Below are positions 17,810 through 25,452 of a DNA stretch of 64,000 bases, piece by piece. The position numbers and the translations under genes are program-made. The notes below the pieces were generated by a model, which saw only the letters and a program-made list of their open reading frames with translations, was not told where the DNA came from and ran no database searches. This DNA is from Venenivibrio stagnispumantis (GTDB taxonomy: Bacteria; Aquificota; Aquificia; Aquificales; Hydrogenothermaceae), in assembly GCF_900182795.1 (NCBI RefSeq), contig NZ_FXTX01000001.1, positions 140,680-204,679 on the forward strand. Reading direction: 5' to 3'. Every line of letters starts with the position of its first letter. Position 1 is the stretch's first letter.

Positions 17810-19000
17810 TTATGACCTCACTTGTAAGTATTCTACTAAATTTTCTCTTGTTTCAATACCTTTTTCTAATCTTTCTAATCTATCTAAGGCTCTAACAAAT
17901 TCTTCTGTTAAAATCTCTCTTCCACCAAGACCATAGATAAAGTTGTGAATATATGGTCTGTTTGGATTATTGAATAAAGCTGTTGCAACATCTTTAAATA
18001 ATGGACCACCGATTCCATCAAAAGAATCAGCTCTATCAAGGACAACAACACCTTTTGCTTTTGATAATGCCTGAGCTATTTCTTTTAGAGGGAAAGGTCT
18101 GTATAATCTTATTTTTATTGCTCCAAATTTTCTTCCTTGTTCTCTCATAATATCAACTGCTTCTCTCAATGTCCCAAAAGATGAACCCATTGAGATTGCT
18201 ATATATTCTGCATCATCTGTTTTGTATTCTTCTATAAATCCATAAAGTTTTCCTGAAATAGCTTCAAATTCTTCTGCTACTTCTCTTACAATATCATAAG
18301 CTTTTAACATATCAACATGTTGTTGATATCTACATTCTGTATAATAATCCGGTTGAGCAGTAGCACCGTAAGTAACAGGTTTTTTGAAATCAAGTAATGG
18401 ATAAGGTATTCTATGAATTCCAGAAGGACCTACAAAATCTCTAACAACTTGGTCATCTAAAATCTCAACATTTTCTATGGAGTGGGAAACAATATATCCA
18501 TCATAATTTACCATAACCGGAATAAGAGCTTTTTCTGAAATCTTTACTGCTTGGATAATGTTATGATAAGCTTCTTGAGCATTTTCTGAAAATAAAGATA
18601 TCCAGCCAGAATCTCTTGTCAGCATAGAATCGCTATGGTCACAATGTATATTTAAAGGAGCAGATAATGCTCTATTAACATCTAATAAAACGATTGGAAG
18701 TCTCATACCGGAAGCAACATATAAATTTTCTACCATATATGCTATACCTGGACCTGCAGATGCAGTAATAACTCTTGCACCGGCAGCTGCTGCTCCGATA
18801 CATGCCGCCATAGCAGAATGCTCACCTTCCACCGAAACCATATCTGTATCAACTTCACCATTTGCAACATATTCTGCAAAAAATCCCATTAATTCTGTTT
18901 GTGGAGATATAGGATATACAGCTGCAACATCAAAATTTATCTGTCTCATTGCTTCTGCAGCTGCTTGATTACCTGTTAATGCAATAACTTTACCGGCCAT
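17810..19000 (-). CDS. porA: Pyruvate:ferredoxin oxidoreductase, alpha subunit
   Basis: A 396-residue alpha subunit: GNQAAAEAMRQINFDVAAVYPISPQTELM (about 10-38), VSVEGEHSAMAACIGAAAAGARVITASAGPG (about 57-87) and RALSAPLNIHCDHSDSM (about 108-124). The PISPQTE and EGEHSAM motifs are those of PorA, which shapes the CoA and pyruvate site. The N-terminus starts directly at the KVIALTGNQAAAEA strand. An AGGAGG lies before the ATG. Works as a complex with PorB, PorD and PorG in carbon fixation. Confidence 0.95.
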   Translation of the reverse strand: MAGKVIALTGNQAAAEAMRQINFDVAAVYPISPQTELMGFFAEYVANGEVDTDMVSVEGEHSAMAACIGAAAAGARVITASAGPGIAYMVENLYVASGMRLPIVLLDVNRALSAPLNIHCDHSDSMLTRDSGWISLFSENAQEAYHNIIQAVKISEKALIPVMVNYDGYIVSHSIENVEILDDQVVRDFVGPSGIHRIPYPLLDFKKPVTYGATAQPDYYTECRYQQHVDMLKAYDIVREVAEEFEAISGKLYGFIEEYKTDDAEYIAISMGSSFGTLREAVDIMREQGRKFGAIKIRLYRPFPLKEIAQALSKAKGVVVLDRADSFDGIGGPLFKDVATALFNNPNRPYIHNFIYGLGGREILTEEFVRALDRLERLEKGIETRENLVEYLQVRS

Positions 19001-19017
19001 ATTTTAAACCTCCTAAT

Positions 19018-19323
19018 TTATTCAATCTCTTTTAATTTGATTTCCATTTCAGGAACCATTTCTAATGCGTCGTATGGACATTCTACGGCACAGATACCGC
19101 ATCCTTTACAATAATGGAAATCTGTTTCAAATCTTTGCTCCCTATTTACCGGAATAGAATCATCAGGGCAGAAAATCCAGCAGATTAAACAATTTGTACA
19201 TTTATCAGTATTTAATACAGGTCTAAGCATTCTCCAAGAACCTGTATTATTTATCATACTGGAACCGGCTTCCGGCACTATTGAACCTATAGGAATCTCA
19301 AACCATTTTTTTAACTCATACAT
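19018..19323 (-). CDS. porD: Pyruvate:ferredoxin oxidoreductase, delta subunit (2x[4Fe-4S] ferredoxin)
   Basis: A 101-residue ferredoxin-type subunit with two cluster motifs: CTNCLICWIFCP (about 41-52) and CKGCGICAVECPYDAL (about 73-88). N-terminal extension GSIVPEAGSSMINNTGSWRM is usual for PorD. It carries electrons between the TPP site of PorB and external ferredoxin. Placed between porG and porA; AGGAGG-like site before the ATG. Confidence 0.95.
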   Translation of the reverse strand: MYELKKWFEIPIGSIVPEAGSSMINNTGSWRMLRPVLNTDKCTNCLICWIFCPDDSIPVNREQRFETDFHYCKGCGICAVECPYDALEMVPEMEIKLKEIE

Positions 19324-19343
19324 ATATATTACCTCCTATTAAA

Positions 19344-19940
19344 TTAAGCTTTATAAACTTCTTCATATCCTCTTCTTAATGCTTTTAAATTTTGCTCTAA
19401 AACAGCTCTTAATTTAGAGCTTGCTCCGAAAGCTTCCGTAATTTCTTGTTCAAGGGCTTCTAAATCAACAACTCCTGTTGCTTTAGCTACAGCACCGAGA
19501 ACAGCTGTATTTGGAATATTTCTTCCAAATTCTTCCATAGCTATTTTAGAAGCATCTACTATCCAAAGCTCATTACTGGGTATGCCAAGTATTTTTCTTA
19601 CCTTTTCAGGTGGGAAATTTGTATTAACTATAAATATTGTATTTTCATCTGTTCCTTTTACTATGATATCCCTTATAGTAAACATAAGTGATGGGTCTGT
19701 TATAATTACTATTTCCGGATGTTCTACCGGAGCCCTTGTATGTATTTCTTTATCTGAAATTCTTGTAGATACTTTAACCGGAGTTCCTGACCTTTCCAAT
19801 CCAAATTCCGGCATAGCCTGACCGTATTTTCCACGGATAATAGCAGCAGATGCTAACATCTTCGCTGCTGTAACTGTACCTTGACCACCTCTACCATGCC
19901 ATCTAATTTCTTTTTGAGCCTTTTCTGATGCTACTGCCAT
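19344..19940 (-). CDS. porG: Pyruvate:ferredoxin oxidoreductase, gamma subunit
   Basis: A 198-residue gamma subunit with EIRWHGRGGQGTVTAAKMLASAA (about 11-33) and YGQAMPEFGLERSGTPVKVSTRIS (about 39-62), then IILTDPSLM-type sequence and the NTAVLGAVAKATGVV helix (about 142-156). The GRGGQG motif is diagnostic. First gene of porGDAB, with AGGAGG eight bases before the ATG and an A+T-rich 79-base gap to recR that must hold the promoter. Confidence 0.95.
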   Translation of the reverse strand: MAVASEKAQKEIRWHGRGGQGTVTAAKMLASAAIIRGKYGQAMPEFGLERSGTPVKVSTRISDKEIHTRAPVEHPEIVIITDPSLMFTIRDIIVKGTDENTIFIVNTNFPPEKVRKILGIPSNELWIVDASKIAMEEFGRNIPNTAVLGAVAKATGVVDLEALEQEITEAFGASSKLRAVLEQNLKALRRGYEEVYKA

Positions 19941-19980
19941 GAGATTTTACCTCCTAAAATATTAAAAAATATTAAAACAT

Positions 19981-19996
19981 TGTTATATAAATATAA
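19981..19996 (-). promoter_or_regulatory. A+T inverted repeat between recR and porG
   Basis: GTTATAT and ATATAAC form a 7-bp inverted repeat with a two-base spacer. It lies just after the recR stop and before porG on the same strand. It could be a weak terminator of dnaX-ebfC-recR (a T-rich stretch follows on the minus strand) or an operator for the por operon; the sequence alone does not decide. Confidence 0.35.
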
Positions 19997-20019
19997 CACT
20001 AAATTAATAAAAAAACAAG

Positions 20020-20619
20020 TTAAATCTTAACTTTAAGCTCAATTGCTTTTGTTAAGGTAAATTCATCTGCATTCTCTAAGATAGCACCGAAAGGAAGTCC
20101 ATAAGCTAATCTTGAGATAGTTATATCTTTATTCTTTAATAAATTGGCAATATATAAAGCTGTTGCTTCGCCTTCTACTGTTGGATTGGTGGCAAGTAAA
20201 ATTTCTTTTATTTTTAATTTTTCTACCCTTTGTAATAAAGAGCTGATATTTAAATCTTCTTCTGTAATTCCTTCAAGTGGTGATAATCTTCCACCAAGGA
20301 TATGATAAAGTCCATTATATTTGCCTGTTTTTTCTATAGCAAAAGCATCAAAAGATTCTTCAACAACACAAATTATACTCTTATCTCTTTCTTCAGAGTT
20401 ACATATAGGGCATATCTCTTCTTCTGAAAAGATACCGCATTCTTTACAGGGATGTATTTTTTCAAGCATTAAGGATAAATCTTTTATTATATTGATTGCA
20501 TCTTTTCTTGGCATTTTAAGAAGGTTTACGGCAAACCTTTGAGCTGATTTTTCTCCATATCCCGGTAAAGATGATATATCTTCAATTACATTTTTTAAAA
20601 TTTCCGGAATAACATCCAT
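20020..20619 (-). CDS. recR: Recombination protein RecR
   Basis: A 199-residue RecR: helix-hairpin-helix ISSLPGYGEKSAQRFAVNLL (about 15-34), a four-cysteine zinc finger (C58, C61, C70, C73) and a Toprim domain starting at IICVVEESFDAFAIE (about 81-95), then YHILGGRLSPLEGI. RecR acts with RecF/RecO to load RecA on gapped DNA. It overlaps ebfC by one base (TAATG), and the dnaX-ebfC-recR order is widely conserved. Confidence 0.97.
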   Translation of the reverse strand: MDVIPEILKNVIEDISSLPGYGEKSAQRFAVNLLKMPRKDAINIIKDLSLMLEKIHPCKECGIFSEEEICPICNSEERDKSIICVVEESFDAFAIEKTGKYNGLYHILGGRLSPLEGITEEDLNISSLLQRVEKLKIKEILLATNPTVEGEATALYIANLLKNKDITISRLAYGLPFGAILENADEFTLTKAIELKVKI

Positions 20620-20951
20620 TAAAACAGACCACCGAGTTTTGATATATCAAAACCAAGTCCGGAAGCTTCTGCCATTTTTTTAGTCATCATTTCTCTTGCT
20701 CTTTCTTGAGCTTCATTGATAGCAGATATAAGTAAATCTTTTAGGACTTCTGCATTTTCTTCATTTAAAAGAGATTTGTCTATATTAATATCTACAACTT
20801 CTCCTATACCATTAGCAATAACTTTTACCATTCCGGTTCCTACTTCTACCTCAATATTTTCTTTCTTTAATTCTTCTTTTGCTTTTTCTATATTTTCCTG
20901 CATCGTCTTAAGTTGTTTCATCATCTCTGCAATATTTCCAAAATTAAACAC
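20619..20951 (-). CDS. ebfC: YbaB/EbfC nucleoid-associated protein
   Basis: A 110-residue protein of the YbaB/EbfC family: a coiled-coil helix MKQLKTMQENIEKAKEELK, the central strands VEVGTGMVKVIANGIGEVVDINID (about 34-57) and a C-terminal helix with LISAINEAQERAREMMTKKMAE (about 74-95). Family members are dimeric DNA-binding proteins. It lies between dnaX and recR, which supports the call. Confidence 0.95.
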   Translation of the reverse strand: MFNFGNIAEMMKQLKTMQENIEKAKEELKKENIEVEVGTGMVKVIANGIGEVVDINIDKSLLNEENAEVLKDLLISAINEAQERAREMMTKKMAEASGLGFDISKLGGLF

Positions 20952-20963
20952 CTGAAAAACCTC

Positions 20964-22400
20964 CTATCTATCTTCTTTTATTATTTTTGAACCGGGAAAT
21001 AAATTAAGTATTTTACTAACTGCTTCATCTCTTTCTTCTTTTTTCTTTTTTTCTTTCTTTTCTTCTTTTTTATAAATAATCTCTATTTTCTTAGGAAAAT
21101 ATGTTTGAATCTTGTCTAATTTTTCTTTAATTAAATCTGTTGTCTCATCTAAATGAAAGATAAATCTGTCTTCTTTTTCTTCAATATTTATTTTCTTTAT
21201 CAGATGCCCTATTACAGGTTCTTCTTTTGCTATTTTTGTTAAAACTGCTTGTAGATTAAATTTTTCTTCCGGTTTAGTTTCTACTTGATTTATCTCTTGA
21301 TTTATTTTCTGTTTTTCAACGGTTTTATCTATACCTTTATCTATAACCTCTGATATGCTCTTTAGGTTATTGATATATTTTAGTTTTGCTATATTCAAAT
21401 TATAAATTGGCTTTGGATTTATAAAATTTCTTGCTTCTATATATGCCCGTGTTAAGATATTTTGAATATATATAACAGTATCAATATTAAAGTTTGTTTC
21501 TTTTCTGGTAGCAATATCTATCAATATTTCTTCAAATTTTGATATAAGTTGTTTAAAAAATAAGTTTAAATCATATCCTTCTCTATCAAGATTTTCTATG
21601 GTTTTTATAACTTCTTCTGCTTTTAGATTATGTAAATTTTCTACAACCTCATTTAATATATTGGTTGGAATGATACCGAGCATCTGTTCTACTGCTTTTG
21701 TTGTTAATTTTCCTTCGGAAAATGTTATTGCTTGGTCTAATAAGCTTGCAGAATCCCTTACACCACCTTCACTTGCCTGAGCAATTATATTTAATGCTTC
21801 TTCTTCATAAGGTATATTTTCATTTTCTAAGATTTTTCTCAGATAATCTTTTATTTGATTTATTGTAGGTGGTTTGAATAAAAATATCTGGCATCTTGAT
21901 TTTATTGTTTCGGGTATTTTGTGAAGTTCTGTTGTTGCAAGTATAAATATATTTCTTGGCGGTGGTTCTTCCAAGGTTTTTAAAAGGGCATTAAATGCTT
22001 CTCTTGTAAGCATATGAGCTTCATCTATTATATAAACTTTATAATTGCCTTTTACCGGTGCATAATTGATATTTTCTTTTATATTTCTTATATCATCTAT
22101 ACCTCTGTTTGATGCTGCATCTATCTCATATAAATCCGGAAATGCTCCTTTATTTATTTGAATACAGTTTTCACATTCATTGCAAGGTTCAAAATCTTGG
22201 GGATTTTTACAGTTTAATACTTTTGTCAATATTCTTGCAATGGTTGTTTTACCTATTCCCCTTGAACCGGCAAATATATATGCATGGGAAATTCTATTTA
22301 GCTTTATTGCATTTTTTAATGTTTTAACAACAAAATCCTGCCCTATAACCTGACTAAATTTTTGCGGTCTATATTTTCTTGAAAGGGCTTGATATGCCAA
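20964..22400 (-). CDS. dnaX: DNA polymerase III subunits gamma/tau (DnaX)
   Basis: A 478-residue clamp-loader ATPase: YRPQKFSQVIGQ (10-21), Walker A GSRGIGKTT (45-53), zinc cysteines C64, C73, C76, C79, DEAH box (126-129) and arginine finger SRC (168-170). The C-terminal third (about 370-478) is a charged tau-like tail. DnaX forms the clamp loader and couples the replisome. The start is TTG with GAGG eight bases upstream. No run of A or T that would suggest programmed frameshifting was noticed, although the Lys-rich stretch near 445-460 contains AAG/AAA-rich codons. Confidence 0.95.
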   Translation of the reverse strand: MAYQALSRKYRPQKFSQVIGQDFVVKTLKNAIKLNRISHAYIFAGSRGIGKTTIARILTKVLNCKNPQDFEPCNECENCIQINKGAFPDLYEIDAASNRGIDDIRNIKENINYAPVKGNYKVYIIDEAHMLTREAFNALLKTLEEPPPRNIFILATTELHKIPETIKSRCQIFLFKPPTINQIKDYLRKILENENIPYEEEALNIIAQASEGGVRDSASLLDQAITFSEGKLTTKAVEQMLGIIPTNILNEVVENLHNLKAEEVIKTIENLDREGYDLNLFFKQLISKFEEILIDIATRKETNFNIDTVIYIQNILTRAYIEARNFINPKPIYNLNIAKLKYINNLKSISEVIDKGIDKTVEKQKINQEINQVETKPEEKFNLQAVLTKIAKEEPVIGHLIKKINIEEKEDRFIFHLDETTDLIKEKLDKIQTYFPKKIEIIYKKEEKKEKKKKEERDEAVSKILNLFPGSKIIKEDR

Positions 22401-22433
22401 ATACTTATCCTCAAAATTTAATTAATTATCTAT

Positions 22434-22462
22434 ATTATAAGCAGTTTTGATTTAATATTCAA
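22434..22462 (-). promoter_or_regulatory. Sigma-70-type promoter for dnaX-ebfC-recR
   Basis: On the minus strand TTGAAT (22462-22457), a 17-base spacer and TATAAT (22439-22434) make a near-consensus housekeeping promoter. It lies 33 bases before the dnaX start and reads away from the plus-strand gene at 22528. Confidence 0.7.
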
Positions 22463-22489
22463 ATTAAAATTGTCCATTGATAATGATGT

Positions 22490-22495
22490 TATAAT
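22490..22495 (+). promoter_or_regulatory. Probable -10 box for the gene at 22528
   Basis: TATAAT lies 32 bases before the ATG at 22528, in the divergent gap with dnaX. The -35 region is poor. A GAGAGG Shine-Dalgarno-like site follows at a suitable place. Confidence 0.45.
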
Positions 22496-22527
22496 AATAT
22501 ATGAAAATTTTTCATTGAGAGGTTTAA

Positions 22528-22875
22528 ATGAAAAAAATAAATGATTTTCAAATGTTATTAACACAAGAAATCACAAATTTAGACAGATTTATCATCAAAG
22601 CACCTCTTGGAACAAATGAGTTTTGGAGTCAGTGGCAAGAAAAAGCCGGTCAGATAGTTATTACAAAAGCAGCCATAAAAAAAGCATTAAAAATATATAA
22701 AGGAAAATTACCGGAAGAAGAGATAGCTAAATTGCAGGCTGTTCTTGACAGTTATAGAGAGATAGCATCTTATTTAGAACTGCTTAGAGAAACTGCTTTA
22801 AGATTAAAAGGAGTATCGTCAGATAACTGGGATATTTTTGATAGTATTGAAGATGATGATGAAATAGAATTTTAA
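22528..22875 (+). CDS. Small helical protein of unknown function upstream of pgk
   Basis: A 115-residue soluble, mostly helical and acidic protein with no signal or membrane segment; it ends in an Asp/Glu-rich tail (SIEDDDEIEF). I recognise no family. It is preceded by GAGAGG at good spacing and followed after 12 bases by pgk, so it is probably co-transcribed with glycolysis/gluconeogenesis genes. Acidic tail and size would fit a small regulatory or adaptor protein, but nothing shows a function. Confidence 0.65.
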   Translation: MKKINDFQMLLTQEITNLDRFIIKAPLGTNEFWSQWQEKAGQIVITKAAIKKALKIYKGKLPEEEIAKLQAVLDSYREIASYLELLRETALRLKGVSSDNWDIFDSIEDDDEIEF

Positions 22876-22887
22876 GAGGAGGTAGAG

Positions 22888-24087
22888 ATGTTTAACGGCT
22901 TTCTTACTTTGAAAGATGTTGATGTTACAGGAAAAAGAGTTTTTGTAAGGGTTGATTATAATGTTCCACTTGATGAGTATGGGAATATAGAAGATGATAT
23001 AAGAATAAGAGAAACCATACCAACGATAAATTATCTTCTTGATAAAAAGGCAAAAATTATTCTTGCATCACATCTTGGAAGACCAAAAGGAAAGCCAAAT
23101 CCAAAATATTCTTTACTTCCTGTAGCAAAAAGATTAGAAAGATTGTTAAACAAAGAAGTAAAATTTTTGCCGGATTGTGTAGGTAGTGCAGTAGAAGAAG
23201 AAGTTTTTAATATGAAAGAAGGAGATATTATTCTTTTAGAAAATTTAAGATTTCATCCGGAAGAAGAAAATAACGACCCTGAATTTTCAAAACAGTTAGC
23301 AAAATTAGCGGAAATATATGTTATAGATGCTTTTGGCACCTGTCATAGAAAACATGCTTCTGTTTATGGTGTAAAAGATTTTATACAGCCAATAGTTATG
23401 GGATTTTTACTTGAAAGAGAACTTGAATATTTTGAAAAAGCCTTACTTAATCCTCAAAGACCGGTAGTAGCATTTTTGGGTGGTTCTAAGGTTTCATCAA
23501 AACTTGGAGTTATAAAATATCTTATAGATAAAGTAGATAAAATATTTATCGGCGGAGCTATGGCTTTTACCTTTATAAAAGCCCTTGGATACAATGTTGG
23601 TAGTTCTCTTGTTGAAGAAGAGATGATTGAAGAAGCCGTTTCTATAATAGAAAAAGCAAAAGAAAAAGGAGTTAAATTTTATCTACCTGTTGATTTTGTA
23701 TGTGGTCAGGCAATATCTGACCAAACAGCTGTTATTGAAGTTGCTTGGCAAGAAATACCAAAAGGTTGGATGGGATTAGATATAGGACATGCTTCAATAA
23801 TATTAATAAAAGAGATAATAAAAGATGCCCAAACAATTGTATGGAATGGGCCAATGGGTGTTTTTGAGATAGATAAATTTAAAATGGGAACATTTTCACT
23901 TGCCCATGCAATTGCAGAATCTCCGGCATTATCAATAGCCGGTGGTGGTGATACAGATTATGCAATTCATAAAGCGGGTGTTGTAGATAAGATAAGTTAT
24001 ATATCTACCGGTGGAGGAGCTTTCTTAGAACTCTTAGAAGGAAAAGAGCTTCCTTGCTTACAAGCAATCACAAAAATGGAGAAATAA
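22888..24087 (+). CDS. pgk: Phosphoglycerate kinase
   Basis: A 399-residue enzyme with KRVFVRVDYNVPLDEYGNIEDD (about 16-37), LASHLGRPKG (about 59-68), the LLENLRFHPEEENND substrate loop (about 115-129), FLGGSKVSSKLGVI (about 196-209) and the nucleotide motif WNGPMGVFEIDKF (about 318-330). It interconverts 3-phosphoglycerate and 1,3-bisphosphoglycerate; in an autotroph it mainly runs towards gluconeogenesis. AGAGGAGG precedes the ATG. The next gene begins two bases after the stop. Confidence 0.97.
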   Translation: MFNGFLTLKDVDVTGKRVFVRVDYNVPLDEYGNIEDDIRIRETIPTINYLLDKKAKIILASHLGRPKGKPNPKYSLLPVAKRLERLLNKEVKFLPDCVGSAVEEEVFNMKEGDIILLENLRFHPEEENNDPEFSKQLAKLAEIYVIDAFGTCHRKHASVYGVKDFIQPIVMGFLLERELEYFEKALLNPQRPVVAFLGGSKVSSKLGVIKYLIDKVDKIFIGGAMAFTFIKALGYNVGSSLVEEEMIEEAVSIIEKAKEKGVKFYLPVDFVCGQAISDQTAVIEVAWQEIPKGWMGLDIGHASIILIKEIIKDAQTIVWNGPMGVFEIDKFKMGTFSLAHAIAESPALSIAGGGDTDYAIHKAGVVDKISYISTGGGAFLELLEGKELPCLQAITKMEK

Positions 24088-24088
24088 A

Positions 24089-24874
24089 TTGATACAAAAT
24101 AATTTTTTAGATGTTGCAAAAGAAGCTGCAATCATCGGAGGATTAGTTTTAAAGGAAAATTTTAAAAAGATAAAAAAATCTGATATACAAGAAAAAGGAA
24201 TAAAAGATTTTGTTACATATGTTGATAAATACTCTGAAGAAAGAATAAGAACTTTTATATTATCTTGTTTTCCGGAACATGCATTTCTTGGAGAAGAGGA
24301 CGGAAAAGTAGGTAATCCAAATAGTGAGTATATATGGATAGTAGACCCATTAGATGGAACTAAAAATTATATTGCAGGGTTTGAAATTTTTGCTGTATCT
24401 GTTGCCCTAAAAAAAAATGAAGAGATTATAGTCGGAGCAATATATATTCCGATGCTTGATAAATTATATTGGGCAGAAAAAGGAAAAGGTGCTTATCTAA
24501 ACGGTGAAAAGATATATGTTTCAAATAGAGATATTGAATCTGCAATAGTAGCAACAGGATTTCCTTATAGGTCTGTGGCAGAGCTTGATAATTATCTACT
24601 TGCTCTTAAGGAAGCTATGATAACCTTTTCAGGAGTCCGAAGACCGGGAGCTGCTGCTATTGATTTAGCTTTAGTAGCAGAAGGAGTTTTTGATGGATTT
24701 TTTGAGATGAAATTATCCACATGGGATATATCTGCCGGTTTGCTTCTTATAGAAGAGGCAGGGGGAATATATTCTAATTTTCAAGGGACAAAAGATATGA
24801 CAGATGGAGATGTTATAGCCGGAAATCCTATGATTTATAATCAATTAATGGAAATCATAAAAAAATATTATTAA
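24089..24874 (+). CDS. suhB: Inositol-1-phosphatase/SuhB-family phosphatase
   Basis: A 261-residue member of the lithium-sensitive FIG/inositol phosphatase family. Metal motifs are GEEDGK (about 68-73), WIVDPLDGTKNYI (about 82-94) and WDISAGLLLIEEAGG (about 210-224). Likely substrates are inositol-1-phosphate, fructose-1,6-bisphosphate or NADP, which this family cannot be told apart by motif. With pgk next to it, a fructose-bisphosphatase role in gluconeogenesis is possible. The start is TTG with GGAG in the end of pgk. Confidence 0.85.
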   Translation: MIQNNFLDVAKEAAIIGGLVLKENFKKIKKSDIQEKGIKDFVTYVDKYSEERIRTFILSCFPEHAFLGEEDGKVGNPNSEYIWIVDPLDGTKNYIAGFEIFAVSVALKKNEEIIVGAIYIPMLDKLYWAEKGKGAYLNGEKIYVSNRDIESAIVATGFPYRSVAELDNYLLALKEAMITFSGVRRPGAAAIDLALVAEGVFDGFFEMKLSTWDISAGLLLIEEAGGIYSNFQGTKDMTDGDVIAGNPMIYNQLMEIIKKYY

Positions 24875-24962
24875 TTCGTTAAATTAATGTTAAATTAAAT
24901 CTGATAAAGCTCATAATATTTGTGATATAAATATGTTAGCAAATAGTTTCCCCTTTTTATAG

Positions 24963-25211
24963 AGGTTCAAAATAAAGAAAGGATATGCTGTAGATGATAT
25001 ATATCCACGATACACATCACAAAGATGCAGTAAATGTGGAGCTATCTGTGAAATGTTTTCGCCTAATAGCTCTACTGCATTATTTGGGTGTCAATAAGCA
25101 GGTAGGGAAGACGGCTCAGTGGTGCCGTTGGGAGTTTCCCTGAAAAGTTCTTCAAAAAGATGGACAAAATCTAAGGGGAGTTCCCGAAAGTCAGCAGTTG
25201 TTAATGCTTGA
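24963..25211 (+). pseudogene. Remnant of a TnpB (IS605-type OrfB) gene, 3' end
   Basis: The frame from 24963 reads RFKIKKGYAVDDIYPRYTSQ followed by RCSKCGAICEM, which matches the RuvC-to-zinc-ribbon region of TnpB, where YTSQRCSxCG is the signature. A TAA at 25095 interrupts it in place of the second CxxCG and NADxNAA part, and a further in-frame piece runs to TGA at 25211. No start codon or N-terminal two thirds remain. So this is a truncated, decayed element. The source is a canonical zinc-ribbon TnpB, clearly different from the intact gene at 50921. Confidence 0.85.
25111..25186 (+). ncRNA. Hairpin-rich tail of the TnpB remnant, omega-RNA-like
   Basis: Three short hairpins follow each other: ACGGC/GCCGT (25111-25128), GGGA/TCCC (25130-25140) and GGGA/TCCC (25176-25185), with the GGGGAGTTC sequence at 25175 that resembles the right ends of IS605-type elements. 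In intact elements the tnpB 3' end and the flank give the omega (reRNA) guide. That such an RNA is still made here is inference. Confidence 0.45.
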
Positions 25212-25234
25212 ATATGTTTTTTGGCAACTGTTGA

Positions 25235-25348
25235 CACCACGATGGAAATTTTGCAGCCGGTATAAAACCAATAAAAGCATTAGCTTACAAATATAAAGAT
25301 ATGAAAAATCCTGTTAAAGTTGTTGTCTGGGTTCAAACAATAGAATAA
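25235..25348 (+). pseudogene. Orphan C-terminal coding fragment of an unknown gene
   Basis: An open frame without a start codon encodes 37 residues and includes NFAAGIKPIKALAYKYKDMK and VVVWVQTIE before two stops. Composition and codon use look like a real protein C-terminus. It begins directly after a TGA near the TnpB remnant and is followed by a terminator, so it is probably the tail of a gene whose front was removed when the mobile element inserted. I do not recognise the family. Confidence 0.45.
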
Positions 25349-25365
25349 TAATAGAATAATATAGC

Positions 25366-25387
25366 AGGTAGGTTTAAAAGCCTACCT
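25366..25387 (+). terminator. Rho-independent terminator
   Basis: AGGTAGG/CCTACCT stem of 7 bp with an 8-base loop, followed by TTTTTTCTCTTTTT on the plus strand. It ends transcription from the remnant region before purF, 18 bases after the orphan coding fragment stops. Confidence 0.85.
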
Positions 25388-25452
25388 TTTTTCTCTTTTT
25401 TATTTTATATTATTTATTATCAAAACTTATTTTTTTATGAGGTATTTTAAAA

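Larger units (their letters stand above)
24875..25452 (+). other. Gap of 578 bases with mobile-element remnant and orphan coding fragment
   Basis: No intact gene lies between suhB and purF. Reading left to right the stretch holds an A+T-rich spacer with repeated GTTAAATTAA, a degraded TnpB 3' end (24963-25211), hairpins resembling an omega RNA scaffold (25111-25186), an orphan coding tail (25235-25348) and a strong intrinsic terminator (25366-25387). The last 60 bases are the purF leader. Confidence 0.75.

Noticed and set aside
20964..21100. Programmed frameshift in the Lys-rich tail of dnaX
   Set aside because: The codons are A-rich but I did not find a convincing slippery heptamer with a following hairpin and early stop; the single long frame is sufficient.
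24875..25452. Gap before purF considered as a purine riboswitch or tRNA site
   Set aside because: No purine-aptamer core and no cloverleaf were found; the recognisable content is transposon debris and a terminator.
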